Positions 53,336-61,834 of a DNA stretch of 64,000 nt are shown here, piece after piece (position 1 is the first letter of the stretch; every line of letters begins with the position of its first letter). This DNA is from Microbacterium sp. MYb54 (GTDB lineage: Bacteria > Actinomycetota > Actinomycetes > Actinomycetales > Microbacteriaceae): the NCBI RefSeq assembly GCF_002979515.1, contig NZ_PCPA01000004.1, forward strand, positions 62,001-126,000. Direction: 5' to 3'. The notes under the pieces are model-generated. The model had not been told where the DNA came from. It made no database searches and saw nothing but the letters and a program-made list of their open reading frames with translations. The position numbers and the translations under genes were made by a program.

Positions 53336-54811
53336 ATGGCGAACAGCACCGTCGAGAAGCTGACCCCGACCCGGGTCAAGCTCAGCATCACGGTCACCCC
53401 GGACGACCTCAAGCCCAGCATCGCTCACGCCTATGAGCACATCGCTCAGGACGTCTCGATCCCCGGCTTCCGCAAGGGCAAGGTCCCGGCTCCGATCATT
53501 GATCAGCGCATCGGGCGCGGCGCGGTCATCGAGCACGCCGTCAACGAGGGCCTCGACAAGTTCTTCCGCGACGCGACCGTGGAGCACAAGCTGCGCGTCG
53601 TCGGCCGCCCGGCCGCAGACATCACGCAGTGGCCGAACGAGAAGGACTTCTCCGGCGACCTGCTCGTCGACATCGAGGTGGACGTCCGGCCCGAGATCGA
53701 GCTGCCCTCCTATGACGGCATCACGGTGACGGTCGACGCGGTCGAGGCCGACGAAGCCGCCCTCGATGCAGAGCTCGACAACATGCGTGCTCGTTTCGGC
53801 ACCCTCATTCCGGTCGACCGTCCCGCCGCCAAGGGCGACTTCGTCGAGCTCGACCTCGTCGCCACGATCGACGGCGCCGAGATCGACCGTGCCGAGGGCG
53901 TCTCGTACGAGATCGGCTCCGGCGAGCTGCTCGAGGGCATCGACGACGCGATCGAGTCGCTCACCGCCGGTGAGGACACCACGTTCCGCTCCGCTCTCGT
54001 GGGCGGCGACCACGCCGGCTCCGAGGCTGAGGTCTCTGTGACCATCAAGGCGGTCAAGGAGCGCGAGCTCCCCGAGGCCGACGATGACTTCGCTCAGATC
54101 GCGAGCGAGTTCGACACGATCGCCGAGCTCCGCGAGAGCCTGGCCGAGCGCGTCGCGCAGCAGGGCGTCTTCACGCAGGGCTCCGCCGCACGCGACAAGC
54201 TGGTCGAGACGCTCCTCGAGCAGATCGAGATCCCCGTCCCGCCGCAGCTCATCGAAGACGAGGTGCACAGCCACCTCGAGGGTGAAGGCCGCCTCGAAGA
54301 CGACGAGCACCGTGCCGAGGTCACCGAGGCGAGCGAGAAGCAGTTCCGCACGCAGGTGCTGCTCGACACGATCGCCGAGCAGGCCGACGTGCAGGTGTCG
54401 CAGGAGGAGCTCAGCCAGTACCTCATCCAGTCGGCTTCGCAGTACGGCATGGCTCCGCAGGAGTTCGTCGAGGCTCTGCAGTCCTCGAACCAGCTCCCCG
54501 CGCTCGTCGGTGAGGTCGCCCGCAACAAGGCCCTCGCAGTCGCGCTCGGCAAGGTGAAGGTCGTGGACAGCAACGGCAAGGCCGTCGATCTGTCCGACTT
54601 CATCGTCACTGACGACGAGGCCGAGACCACCGAGGCCGCGGCCGAGGAGAAGCCGGCCAAGAAGGCCCCGGCCAAGAAGCCTGCTGCCAAGAAGGCTCCG
54701 GCCAAGAAGGCCGATGCGGCTGATGACGCCGAGCCGGCCGAGAAGCCCGCTGCGAAGAAGCCTGCCGCCAAGAAGGCTCCGGCCAAGAAGGCGGCTGACA
54801 AGGCCGAGTGA
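53336..54811 (+). CDS. tig: trigger factor
   Basis: Trigger factor is a ribosome-bound chaperone and peptidyl-prolyl isomerase. The 491-residue protein has the N-terminal ribosome-docking domain with signature [18 protein letters not shown], a FKBP-like domain near residues 160-245 ([18 protein letters not shown]) and the helical C-terminal chaperone arms. After about residue 430 a tail of Lys/Ala/Pro repeats follows ([18 protein letters not shown] type), longer than in most trigger factors. AAGGAG precedes the ATG at 53336. It has its own U-tract terminator. Confidence 0.97.
   Translation: MANSTVEKLTPTRVKLSITVTPDDLKPSIAHAYEHIAQDVSIPGFRKGKVPAPIIDQRIGRGAVIEHAVNEGLDKFFRDATVEHKLRVVGRPAADITQWPNEKDFSGDLLVDIEVDVRPEIELPSYDGITVTVDAVEADEAALDAELDNMRARFGTLIPVDRPAAKGDFVELDLVATIDGAEIDRAEGVSYEIGSGELLEGIDDAIESLTAGEDTTFRSALVGGDHAGSEAEVSVTIKAVKERELPEADDDFAQIASEFDTIAELRESLAERVAQQGVFTQGSAARDKLVETLLEQIEIPVPPQLIEDEVHSHLEGEGRLEDDEHRAEVTEASEKQFRTQVLLDTIAEQADVQVSQEELSQYLIQSASQYGMAPQEFVEALQSSNQLPALVGEVARNKALAVALGKVKVVDSNGKAVDLSDFIVTDDEAETTEAAAEEKPAKKAPAKKPAAKKAPAKKADAADDAEPAEKPAAKKPAAKKAPAKKAADKAE
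54652..54800 (+). repeat. degenerate tandem repeat encoding the Lys/Ala/Pro-rich tail of trigger factor
   Basis: GCCAAGAAGGC-type units (GCC AAG AAG GCY CCG) recur many times with minor synonymous changes. Such arrays vary in copy number between strains. It lies entirely within tig. Confidence 0.75.
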
Positions 54812-54828
54812 TCGGACACGATCCAATG

Positions 54829-54860
54829 AAGAGGGTGGATGCTGCGGCATCCGCCCTCTT
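54829..54860 (+). terminator. intrinsic terminator after tig
   Basis: A 14-bp stem with one G-U pair (54829-54842 with 54847-54860) is followed by TTTTCT-like sequence. It is the most canonical terminator in the window. Confidence 0.88.
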
Positions 54861-54884
54861 TTCTATCGAGGGGAGAGCGCACTG

Positions 54885-55379
54885 ATGAAGAGCTGGGATG
54901 AGCGCATCGAAGCCGTGTGGGCGGACGCGAGCGGAGAAGAGGTCGGCGACGACACGATCGCCCGCATCGACACCCTCGCCGCCGAGCGTGGAACGGACGA
55001 CGCGCGCGCCGAGTTCGAGCGCGCGGGCGCCCGGGATTCGGCTGGCCGGCCGGCCGAAGCCGTGGAGCTGTACCGGCATGCACTGGTCCTGGGGCTCGAC
55101 GACGAGCATCGACCGCAGTGCGTGATCCAGCTGGCGAGCTCGTTGCGCAACCTCGGGCGGTACGACGAAGCCCTCGCCGTCGTCGTCGCCGAGGAGGAAT
55201 TGTCAGCATCGGGGCCGTACCGCGACGCGGTCGCCGCCGTCCACGCTCTCATCCTCGCCAGTGCCGGGCAGCCGGCGCAGGGCCTTTCGGTTGCTCTGCT
55301 GGCCCTGGTTCCCCATCTCCCGCGCTACCACCGGTCGATGACGGCGTACGCCCTCGAGATCGCGGACGCCGACACCTGA
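54885..55379 (+). CDS. tetratricopeptide-repeat protein
   Basis: The 164-residue protein has an acidic N-terminal helix followed by TPR-like helices: AGRPAEAVELYRHALVLGLD, VIQLASSLRNLGRYDEALAV and GQPAQGLSVALLALVPHLP. It resembles the TPR_5 family, a small group without assigned function that probably mediates protein contacts. The frame is open into tig, but the ATG at 54885, with GGGGAGAG upstream, follows the tig terminator and is preferred. It is separate from clpP1 by 81 nt. Confidence 0.82.
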   Translation: MKSWDERIEAVWADASGEEVGDDTIARIDTLAAERGTDDARAEFERAGARDSAGRPAEAVELYRHALVLGLDDEHRPQCVIQLASSLRNLGRYDEALAVVVAEEELSASGPYRDAVAAVHALILASAGQPAQGLSVALLALVPHLPRYHRSMTAYALEIADADT

Positions 55380-55381
55380 TA

Positions 55382-55395
55382 TGCCGACGGCGAAC
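55382..55395 (+). promoter_or_regulatory. ClgR-box-like sequence upstream of clpP1P2
   Basis: TGC-CGACG-GCG-AAC matches the core of the corynebacterial ClgR consensus (CGC-YNANR-GCG-WWS) with one mismatch in the left half. It is centred about 48 bp before the expected clpP1 transcription start, which suits an activator. No clgR gene lies in the window. Confidence 0.35.
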
Positions 55396-55422
55396 ACGGC
55401 CTGAGCGCCGCGTTGACGCCGG

Positions 55423-55428
55423 TAGATT
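55423..55428 (+). promoter_or_regulatory. -10 element of clpP1-clpP2
   Basis: TAGATT would start transcription near 55435. AGGAG precedes the clpP1 ATG at 55461. Confidence 0.45.
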
Positions 55429-55460
55429 CGAATCACTGAAACACAGAATCAGGAGCTGAC

Positions 55461-56057
55461 ATGGCTGCAGAACCCCTCGTCGCAACGAGCGTCTTCGACA
55501 GACTGCTGAAAGATCGCATCATCTGGCTGGGCTCAGAGGTGCGCGACCAGAATGCCAACGAGATCTGCGCGAAGATCCTTCTTCTCGCCGCAGAAGACTC
55601 TGAGAAGGACATCTACCTCTACATCAACTCGCCCGGCGGTTCCATCACCGCAGGCATGGCGATCTACGACACGATGCAGTTCGTCCCGAACGACATCGTC
55701 ACGGTCGGGATCGGCATGGCCGCATCGATGGGCCAGCTGCTGCTGACCAGTGGCACCAAGGGCAAGCGTTACATCACGCCGAACGCCCGCGTGCTCCTGC
55801 ACCAGCCGCACGGTGGTTTCGGCGGCACGTCGAGCGACATCCAGACCCAGGCGCAACTCATCCTCTCGATGAAGAAGCGTCTGGCGGAGATCACGGCAGG
55901 ACAGACCGGCAAGTCTGTCGAGCAGATCAACGAAGACGGCGACCGCGACCGCTGGTTCACGGCGGACGAGGCTCTCGCCTACGGCTTCGTCGATCACATC
56001 CGTGAGCACGCCAGTGACGTCGCCGGTGGCGGCGGTACCGCGGACGCCGCAGAGTAA
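55461..56057 (+). CDS. clpP1: ATP-dependent Clp protease proteolytic subunit 1
   Basis: This is one of two ClpP types that form the mixed actinobacterial ClpP1P2 peptidase. The 198-residue protein has catalytic Ser in [13 protein letters not shown], catalytic His in [11 protein letters not shown] and the C-terminal [19 protein letters not shown] with the catalytic Asp. [20 protein letters not shown] is the conserved core. The head-domain segment is ClpP1-like ([19 protein letters not shown]). It precedes clpP2 by 20 nt. Confidence 0.97.
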   Translation: MAAEPLVATSVFDRLLKDRIIWLGSEVRDQNANEICAKILLLAAEDSEKDIYLYINSPGGSITAGMAIYDTMQFVPNDIVTVGIGMAASMGQLLLTSGTKGKRYITPNARVLLHQPHGGFGGTSSDIQTQAQLILSMKKRLAEITAGQTGKSVEQINEDGDRDRWFTADEALAYGFVDHIREHASDVAGGGGTADAAE

Positions 56058-56077
56058 CCCGGATTCGAAAGGACAAC

Positions 56078-56719
56078 ATGTACACCCCTACTTTCCAATC
56101 CGCAGGCGACATGCCTTCCAGCCGCTACGTTCTCCCGCAGTTCGAGGAGCGCACGGCATACGGCTTCAAGCGTCAGGACCCGTACAACAAGCTGTTCGAA
56201 GACCGCGTCATCTTCCTGGGTGTCCAGGTCGACGATGCGTCGGCGGACGACGTGATGGCGCAGCTTCTCGTTCTGGAGAGCCAGGACGCCGAGCGCGACA
56301 TCACGATGTACATCAACTCGCCCGGTGGTTCGTTCACCGCGATGACGGCGATCTACGACACGATGCAGTACGTCGCGCCGCAGATCCAGACGGTCGTGCT
56401 CGGACAGGCGGCCTCCGCGGCGTCCGTGCTGCTCGCTGCAGGTGCACCGGGAAAGCGTCTGGCTCTGCCGAACGCCCGCGTTCTGATCCACCAGCCCGCC
56501 ATGGGCGAAGCCGGTCAGGGACAGGCATCCGACATCGAGATCCAGGCGGCGGAGATCCTCCGTATGCGTACCTGGCTCGAAGAGACGATGGCGAAGCACA
56601 CGGGCAAGCCCGTCGAGCAGATCAACCGCGACATCGACCGCGACAACATCCTCTCCGCCGCGCAGGCGCTGGAGTACGGCATCGTCGATCAGGTTCTCAC
56701 CTCGCGCAAGCGCGTCTGA
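56078..56719 (+). CDS. clpP2: ATP-dependent Clp protease proteolytic subunit 2
   Basis: The second ring of ClpP1P2, which in actinobacteria contacts the ClpX/ClpC ATPases. The 213-residue protein has a propeptide-like N-terminus (MYTPTFQSAGDMPSSRYVLP). Catalytic Ser is in LGQAASAASVLL, His in LIHQPAMGEAG, and Asp in the NRDIDRDNILSAAQALEYG region. [17 protein letters not shown] is the core motif. clpX, commonly next, is 5 kb away here behind a deoxyribose block. A strong terminator follows. Confidence 0.97.
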   Translation: MYTPTFQSAGDMPSSRYVLPQFEERTAYGFKRQDPYNKLFEDRVIFLGVQVDDASADDVMAQLLVLESQDAERDITMYINSPGGSFTAMTAIYDTMQYVAPQIQTVVLGQAASAASVLLAAGAPGKRLALPNARVLIHQPAMGEAGQGQASDIEIQAAEILRMRTWLEETMAKHTGKPVEQINRDIDRDNILSAAQALEYGIVDQVLTSRKRV

Positions 56720-56733
56720 GCCCGTTCGATCAG

Positions 56734-56766
56734 AAAGGGCGCCCGTCATCATGACGGGCGCCCTTT
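56734..56766 (+). terminator. hairpin terminator after clpP2
   Basis: Perfect 16-nt complementary arms (56734-56749 with 56751-56766) lie 15 nt after the clpP2 stop. Confidence 0.85.
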
Positions 56767-56805
56767 CGGCGTTTCCGGCGAATGCGCAGACGCCTCCGGC
56801 CGAAG

Positions 56806-56819
56806 TGCGCATATGAGCA
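56806..56819. promoter_or_regulatory. near-perfect palindrome, candidate operator of the deo block
   Basis: TGCGCATATGAGCA is symmetric except for one base pair (TGC-n-CATATG-n-GCA). It sits about 30 nt upstream of the -10 TACGCT (56848-56853) and 55 nt before the regulator start, so autoregulation by the SorC-type protein is plausible. Confidence 0.45.
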
Positions 56820-56873
56820 AGTTGGTGCGCGAACGGGGGATTGGGCCTACGCTGGGGGAGGAAGGAGGATGCC

Positions 56874-57809
56874 GTGGAAGAAGATCTGCTCATGGTTCGC
56901 GTCGCCGAGCTGTACTACGACGAGGACAAGACCCAGGACGAGATCGGCGGACTCCTCAAGATCTCGCGCTGGAAGGTCGGGCGTCTGCTGACGCAGGCCA
57001 AGGAGCGCGGCATCGTGCGCATCGAGATCGTGCACCCGCGTGCGCGTCGCCTCGGCCTCGAAAGGCTCCTCGTCGAGCGGTTCGCACTGACGGATGCCGT
57101 GGTCGTCCCCGCGCCGGACGGAGATGACGGCACGCTCGAACGTGTCGCGCAGGCCGCAGCAGATTTCCTGACTGCGCTTCGGCCGGTCCCTCGCACACTC
57201 GGCGTGAGCTGGGGGCGTACGCTCCGCGCAGTCGCGGAAGCGCTCCCGGACGGATGGGCGAACGGCGTGACCGTCGTGCAGCTCAACGGGGGAGTGAGCC
57301 TGAACCGGCGCTCCGGTGGCGCTGCCGGACTCGCCGTCACGATCGCTCAGCGCGCCTCGGGCCAGGTCTCACTCCTGCCGAGTCCCGCCATCCTCGAGCG
57401 AGTGGAGACGAAGCAGGCGATCGAGTCCGACCGCACCGTCGCGGCTGTTCTCGAAGAAGCAGCCGAAGCGCAAGCGTTCCTGTTCACCGCCGGACCTTGC
57501 GATGCTTCGTCCGCCCACGTCGAGAACGGATACCTCAGTGCGGAGGACGTCGACGAGCTCGCACGTCGCGGCGCGGTCGGTGACGTTCTCGGGCGCTACG
57601 TCGACGCCGAGGGGAACATCGTCGACTCGCAGCTCGACGCGCGGACGGTCGGCGTCTCGCTCGACCGACTGCGCGGAGCCGCCCGTGCGATCTTCGTCAC
57701 GGCCGGCCCCGCCAAGCACGACATCGCACGCACAGTCGTGACCAGTGGCCTTTGCGGCGTTCTGGTGACCGATGAGACCACAGCACGAGCATTGTTGGAG
57801 GAACAGTGA
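56874..57809 (+). CDS. SorC/DeoR-type sugar-phosphate-responsive transcriptional regulator
   Basis: The 311-residue protein has an N-terminal helix-turn-helix (LLMVRVAELYYDEDKTQDEI, LLKISRWKVGRLLTQAKERG). The large SorC-family effector domain follows (LGVSWGRTLRAVAEALP, VTVVQLNGGVSLNRRSGG, AFLFTAGPCDASSAHVENGY, AGPAKHDIARTVVTSGLCG). Such regulators sense phosphorylated sugars; next to deoC the likely effector is deoxyribose-5-phosphate, as for Bacillus DeoR. The start is GTG 56874, six nt after GGAGG. Its stop overlaps the deoC GTG (GTGA), so regulator and enzyme are coupled. Confidence 0.9.
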   Translation: MEEDLLMVRVAELYYDEDKTQDEIGGLLKISRWKVGRLLTQAKERGIVRIEIVHPRARRLGLERLLVERFALTDAVVVPAPDGDDGTLERVAQAAADFLTALRPVPRTLGVSWGRTLRAVAEALPDGWANGVTVVQLNGGVSLNRRSGGAAGLAVTIAQRASGQVSLLPSPAILERVETKQAIESDRTVAAVLEEAAEAQAFLFTAGPCDASSAHVENGYLSAEDVDELARRGAVGDVLGRYVDAEGNIVDSQLDARTVGVSLDRLRGAARAIFVTAGPAKHDIARTVVTSGLCGVLVTDETTARALLEEQ

Positions 57810-58807
57810 CGACCAAAGAACTCAGCCGCAGGACGGCGGTGGACGTTCTCGGCGGAGAGCCCGACGACGCCACGCTCCGGCGCTTCCTGCACGGGCTTCC
57901 CGGCGTGGACGCCGTCGGCCTCGAGCAGCGCGCTGCCGGGCTCGGCACCCGCTCGATCAAGACGACGTCGAAGGCCTGGGCGCTCGACACGATCATCAAG
58001 CTGATCGACCTGACCACGCTCGAGGGCGCGGACACGCCAGGCAAGGTGCGCTCGCTCGTCGCGAAGGCCAAGAACCCGGACGCCGCCGACGCCTCGACCC
58101 CTCGGGTCGCAGCGGTCTGCGTCTACGGCGACATGGTCGGCGACGCGGTCACCGCTCTCGGCAGCCTTCATGGCGACCCCGACGACGGCCTGATCTCGGT
58201 CGCCGCCGTGGCCACGGCGTTCCCGAGCGGCCGCGCGTCGCTCGCGATCAAGCTCGCCGACACCGCCGAGGCGGTCGCCGCCGGTGCGGACGAGATCGAC
58301 ATGGTCATCGACCGAGGAGCATTCCTCTCCGGACGATACGGCCTCGTCTTCGACCAGATCTCACAGGTGAAGGACGCTTGTCGTCGCGAAGACGGCTCGT
58401 ACGCCTCTCTCAAGGTGATCCTGGAGACGGGTGAGCTGAACACCTACGACAACATCAAGCGCGCCTCCTGGCTCGGCATCCTGGCCGGCGGCGACTTCAT
58501 CAAGACCTCGACGGGCAAGGTCCAGCCTGCCGCGACGCTGCCGACGACTCTCCTCATGCTCGAGACGGTCCGCGACTGGCATCGAGGCACGGGCGAGAAG
58601 ATCGGCGTGAAGCCGGCCGGCGGGATCCGCACCTCGAAGGACGCGGTGAAGTACCTCGTCACGGTCGCCGAGACCGTGGGCGAGGAGTGGCTCCAGCCGC
58701 ACCTCTTCCGCTTCGGCGCATCCAGCCTCCTCAACGACGTGCTCCTGCAGCGCCAGAAGCTCAGCTCCGGCCACTACTCGGGCCCCGACTACGTCACGAT
58801 CGACTGA
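57806..58807 (+). CDS. deoC: deoxyribose-phosphate aldolase (long form)
   Basis: DeoC cleaves 2-deoxyribose-5-phosphate to glyceraldehyde-3-phosphate and acetaldehyde (EC 4.1.2.4). At 333 residues it is the long, eukaryote-like type with an N-terminal extension. Visible are TTSKAWALDTIIKLIDLTTL, AGADEIDMVIDRGAFLSGRY, LKVILETGELNTYDNIKRAS, GDFIKTSTGKVQP (Schiff-base Lys) and GVKPAGGIRTSKDAVKYL (second Lys). It is co-transcribed with the SorC-type regulator and the two dehydrogenase genes that follow. Confidence 0.95.
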   Translation: MTTKELSRRTAVDVLGGEPDDATLRRFLHGLPGVDAVGLEQRAAGLGTRSIKTTSKAWALDTIIKLIDLTTLEGADTPGKVRSLVAKAKNPDAADASTPRVAAVCVYGDMVGDAVTALGSLHGDPDDGLISVAAVATAFPSGRASLAIKLADTAEAVAAGADEIDMVIDRGAFLSGRYGLVFDQISQVKDACRREDGSYASLKVILETGELNTYDNIKRASWLGILAGGDFIKTSTGKVQPAATLPTTLLMLETVRDWHRGTGEKIGVKPAGGIRTSKDAVKYLVTVAETVGEEWLQPHLFRFGASSLLNDVLLQRQKLSSGHYSGPDYVTID

Positions 58808-58820
58808 CGGGAAGACGAAC

Positions 58821-60263
58821 ATGTCATTTCTGGAATACGCTCCCGCACCGGAGTCCACCGCCGTCCTGAACCTCAAGGACAGTTACGGCCTGTTCATCGA
58901 CGGCGAGTTCGTCGACGGCTCCGGCACACCGTTCAACACCATCTCCCCGGCGACGGAGAAGCACATCGCGGAGATCGCCTCGGCCAGTGACGAGGATGTC
59001 GACCGTGCGGTCGCTGCAGCTCGTCGCGCCTACGAGAAGACCTGGTCGAAGATGAGCGGCCGCGACCGCGGGAAGTACCTCTTCCGCATCGCCCGTCTCG
59101 TGCAGGAGCGCGCTCGTGAGCTCGCGGTCGCCGAGAGCCTCGACAACGGCAAGCCGATCAAGGAGAGCCGCGATGTCGACGTGCCGCTCGTCGCCTCCTG
59201 GTTCTTCTACTACGCGGGTTGGGCTGACAAGCTCGATCACGCCGGGTTGGGTGCGAACCCTCGCGCTCTTGGCGTCGCCGGTCAGATCATCCCGTGGAAC
59301 TTCCCGCTGCTGATGCTCGCGTGGAAGATCGCGCCCGCTCTCGCCGCCGGAAACACGGTGGTGCTCAAGCCCGCCGAGACCACGCCGCTCACGGCGCTGA
59401 TCTTCGCGGAGATCCTGCAGCAGGCCGACCTTCCGGCGGGCGTCGTGAACATCGTGACGGGTGCCGGCTCCACCGGGTCGACTCTCGTGCGCCACCCCGA
59501 TGTCGACAAGATCGCCTTCACCGGCTCGACCGGTGTCGGCCGCGACATCGCACGGGCGGTTGCGGGCACGAACAAGAAGCTGACGCTCGAGCTCGGCGGC
59601 AAGGCTGCGAACATCGTGTTCGACGACGCCCCCATCGACCAGGCGGTCGAAGGCATCGTGAACGGGATCTTCTTCAACCAGGGTCACGTGTGCTGTGCCG
59701 GAAGCCGTCTGCTCGTGCAGGAGTCGATCCACGACGAGGTCGTCGACCGGCTCAAGACGCGCCTCTCGACACTTCGTCTGGGCGACCCGCTCGACAAGAA
59801 CACCGACATCGGCGCGATCAACTCCGCGGCACAGCTCGCCCGCATCCGAGAACTCAGTGACATCGGCGAGGCCGAGGGTGCCGAGCGCTGGACCGCCGAC
59901 TGTGCGATTCCGGAGCAGGGCTTCTGGTTCGCGCCGACGATCTTCACCGGCGTCGAGGCGTCGCATCGCATCGCCCGTGACGAGGTCTTCGGACCCGTGC
60001 TCTCGGTGCTCACCTTCCGCACGCCCGCCGAGGCGATCGCGAAGGCGAACAACACGCCCTACGGCCTCTCCGCCGGCATCTGGTCCGACAAGGGATCGCG
60101 CATCCTCGCAGTGGCCGATCGCCTGCGTGCCGGTGTCATCTGGGCCAACACCTTCAACCGCTTCGATCCGTCGAGCCCGTTCGGCGGCTACAAGGAGTCC
60201 GGGTTCGGTCGCGAGGGCGGCCGCCAGGGCCTCACCGCCTACCTCAAGGGAGCCGCAGCATGA
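58821..60263 (+). CDS. aldehyde dehydrogenase, full-length subunit
   Basis: The 480-residue NAD(P)-dependent aldehyde dehydrogenase has all catalytic parts: IIPWNFPLLMLAWKIAPALA (Asn), FTGSTGVGRDIARAV, LTLELGGKAANIVFDDA (general-base Glu), FNQGHVCCAGSRLLVQ (catalytic Cys), DEVFGPVLSVLTF and NTFNRFDPSSPFGGYKESGF. After DeoC the likely substrate is acetaldehyde. It ends in an ATGA overlap with a truncated dehydrogenase gene. Together the two resemble the halves of an ALDH16-type protein (inference). Confidence 0.92.
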   Translation: MSFLEYAPAPESTAVLNLKDSYGLFIDGEFVDGSGTPFNTISPATEKHIAEIASASDEDVDRAVAAARRAYEKTWSKMSGRDRGKYLFRIARLVQERARELAVAESLDNGKPIKESRDVDVPLVASWFFYYAGWADKLDHAGLGANPRALGVAGQIIPWNFPLLMLAWKIAPALAAGNTVVLKPAETTPLTALIFAEILQQADLPAGVVNIVTGAGSTGSTLVRHPDVDKIAFTGSTGVGRDIARAVAGTNKKLTLELGGKAANIVFDDAPIDQAVEGIVNGIFFNQGHVCCAGSRLLVQESIHDEVVDRLKTRLSTLRLGDPLDKNTDIGAINSAAQLARIRELSDIGEAEGAERWTADCAIPEQGFWFAPTIFTGVEASHRIARDEVFGPVLSVLTFRTPAEAIAKANNTPYGLSAGIWSDKGSRILAVADRLRAGVIWANTFNRFDPSSPFGGYKESGFGREGGRQGLTAYLKGAAA

Positions 60264-61111
60264 GCAAGCGTCTGACCGTTCCGAAGACGTACAAGCTGGC
60301 GATCGGCGGGGCCTTCCCGCGGAGCGAGTCCGGCCGCACGTACGAGGTGCTCACCGCGAAGGGTGCTTTCCTCGCGAACGCCGCGAAGGGCTCCCGCAAG
60401 GATGCCCGCGACGCCGTCGTGGCCGCTCGCGCTGCTGTCAAGGGCTGGTCGGGTGCGACCGCCTACAACCGCGGTCAGGTCCTGTACCGCGTCGCGGAGG
60501 TGCTCGAGGGTCGCCGTGCGCAGTTCATCGACGAGATCTCCGCGCAGGAGGGCGTGTCGTCCGCGGCCGCAGCCTCCCAGGTCGACGAGGCCATCGACCT
60601 CTGGGTCTGGTACGCCGGCTGGTGCGACAAGTACGCCCAGGTGGCGGGCAACGCGAACCCCGTCTCGGGCCCGTACTTCAACATCTCGGTTCCTGAGCCG
60701 ACCGGCGTCGTGGCGATCGTCGCACCCCAGGACTCGGCGCTGCTCGGCCTGGTGTCGGTCGTCGCCCCAGCCCTGGTCGCCGGGAACGCGGTCGTGGTCG
60801 TCGCGAGCGAGCAGCATCCGCTGTCTGCGATCAGCCTCGCCGAGGTGCTGGCAACGAGCGACGTCCCCGGCGGGGTCGTGAACGTGCTCACGGGCTCTCC
60901 CGCGGAGATCGCACCGTGGCTCGCCTCCCATCAGGACGTGAACGCTCTCGACCTCGCCGGTGCCGGGGGCCTCGACTGGGTCGACATGCAGATCGCTGCG
61001 GCTGAGACGCTCAAGCGCGTCCTGACGCCGGGTGAGGTCGTCGCCTCTCCGGAGCGGATCGGCGCCTTCACCGAGATCAAGACCGTCTGGCACACCAAGA
61101 GCATGGTCTGA
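60260..61111 (+). CDS. truncated aldehyde dehydrogenase-like protein lacking the catalytic domain
   Basis: The 283-residue protein aligns with the N-terminal coenzyme-binding part of aldehyde dehydrogenases (YKLAIGGAFPRSESGRTYEV, GWSGATAYNRGQVLYRVAEV, EPTGVVAIVAPQDSALLGLV, GGVVNVLTGSPAEIAPWLAS). It stops before the catalytic domain. The PWNFP asparagine motif reads APQDSA, and no ELGGK glutamate or catalytic cysteine segment exists, so it should be inactive by itself. The coding sequence is intact, uses ordinary codons and is coupled by ATGA to the full-length gene. A structural partner role is likely; the arrangement matches the short second domain of ALDH16. Confidence 0.85.
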   Translation: MSKRLTVPKTYKLAIGGAFPRSESGRTYEVLTAKGAFLANAAKGSRKDARDAVVAARAAVKGWSGATAYNRGQVLYRVAEVLEGRRAQFIDEISAQEGVSSAAAASQVDEAIDLWVWYAGWCDKYAQVAGNANPVSGPYFNISVPEPTGVVAIVAPQDSALLGLVSVVAPALVAGNAVVVVASEQHPLSAISLAEVLATSDVPGGVVNVLTGSPAEIAPWLASHQDVNALDLAGAGGLDWVDMQIAAAETLKRVLTPGEVVASPERIGAFTEIKTVWHTKSMV

Positions 61112-61128
61112 CGAACGTCGGAACGATG

Positions 61129-61166
61129 AAGGGCCCTGCCGCGCACCATCGCGCCGCAGGGCCCTT
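61129..61166 (+). terminator. terminator after the deo/aldehyde dehydrogenase operon
   Basis: AAGGGCCCTGC (61129-61139) pairs with 61156-61166. An inner CGCG...CGCG pairing lies in the loop, and TTCTC follows. Confidence 0.8.
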
Positions 61167-61213
61167 TCTCGCGAAGGGGCGTTGCGGGAGCGACACTGTG
61201 GTTTCATGGCGGC

Positions 61214-61741
61214 ATGACGATCACGCCACGTCGGAATCCTTCCGCGCTCTTGTCGCTCCTGCTCGCCGGGGCACTCTTGCTCGGGGGATGCGCCGTGGTG
61301 TCGACCGAGACGGGTGGTGCCGAGACTCCGTCCACGCCTGCGCCCACGCCCACGGCGGCGTGTCCCCAGATCGACGGTGTGGTGCTTCCCCCGGAATGCG
61401 CGCCGTACGATCCAGATCACGCCATGGCGCAGAACGACCGACATCGGGATCGCATGGACCTCTCGGACGAGGCGGCGGCAGCCGCGGTGCAGCCGGTGTC
61501 CGACCTTCGTGTGCGTCTGGAAGCACTGCGGGCGGAAGGCGAGATCTCGGTCCAGGCCGTCGAGGGGGCGTTTCAGGAGCTCGGCCTCCCGGACGCCGTG
61601 GTCCGCGGTGACGAGGGTGCCGTGGAGTTCGGAGCCGCCGCGCCGGAGGGCGGATGCGTGTTCGGCGAGGTGCGTCACGACGCGGTCCTCGTCGAGGCGG
61701 GCGGATACATCATGGACGGAGGCTGCCTGCCCGCGCAGTGA
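61214..61741 (+). CDS. small lipoprotein of unknown function
   Basis: The 175-residue protein has a lipobox LLLGGC (Cys near residue 26) followed by a Thr/Pro-rich spacer (TPSTPAPTPTAA). The mature domain has four cysteines (AACPQIDG, PPECAPYD, EGGCVFGE, DGGCLPAQ), probably two disulfides around a small alpha/beta core that includes VSDLRVRLEALRAEGEIS. No named family is recognised. It stands alone between the deo terminator and clpX. Confidence 0.78.
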   Translation: MTITPRRNPSALLSLLLAGALLLGGCAVVSTETGGAETPSTPAPTPTAACPQIDGVVLPPECAPYDPDHAMAQNDRHRDRMDLSDEAAAAAVQPVSDLRVRLEALRAEGEISVQAVEGAFQELGLPDAVVRGDEGAVEFGAAAPEGGCVFGEVRHDAVLVEAGGYIMDGGCLPAQ

Positions 61742-61828
61742 GTCCGGATCCGACTCGCCCCAGACGCGAGCTCGCCGGTATCCGTAACGCGGTCCGCGCC
61801 AATGCGGCCCGGTGTCGTATGCAGCGGT

Positions 61829-61834
61829 TAGGCT
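61829..61834 (+). promoter_or_regulatory. candidate -10 element of clpX
   Basis: TAGGCT would give a leader of about 30 nt. The strong ribosome binding site AGGAGGACG precedes the ATG at 61872. Confidence 0.4.

Noticed and set aside
54714..54884. N-terminal extension of the TPR protein into tig
   Set aside because: It overlaps the tig repeat tail and terminator in another frame, and a good ribosome binding site precedes the ATG at 54885.
60260..61111. The short aldehyde dehydrogenase as a frameshifted pseudogene
   Set aside because: No catalytic-domain remnant follows in any frame. A terminator begins 17 nt after the stop, and start coupling and codon use are intact.
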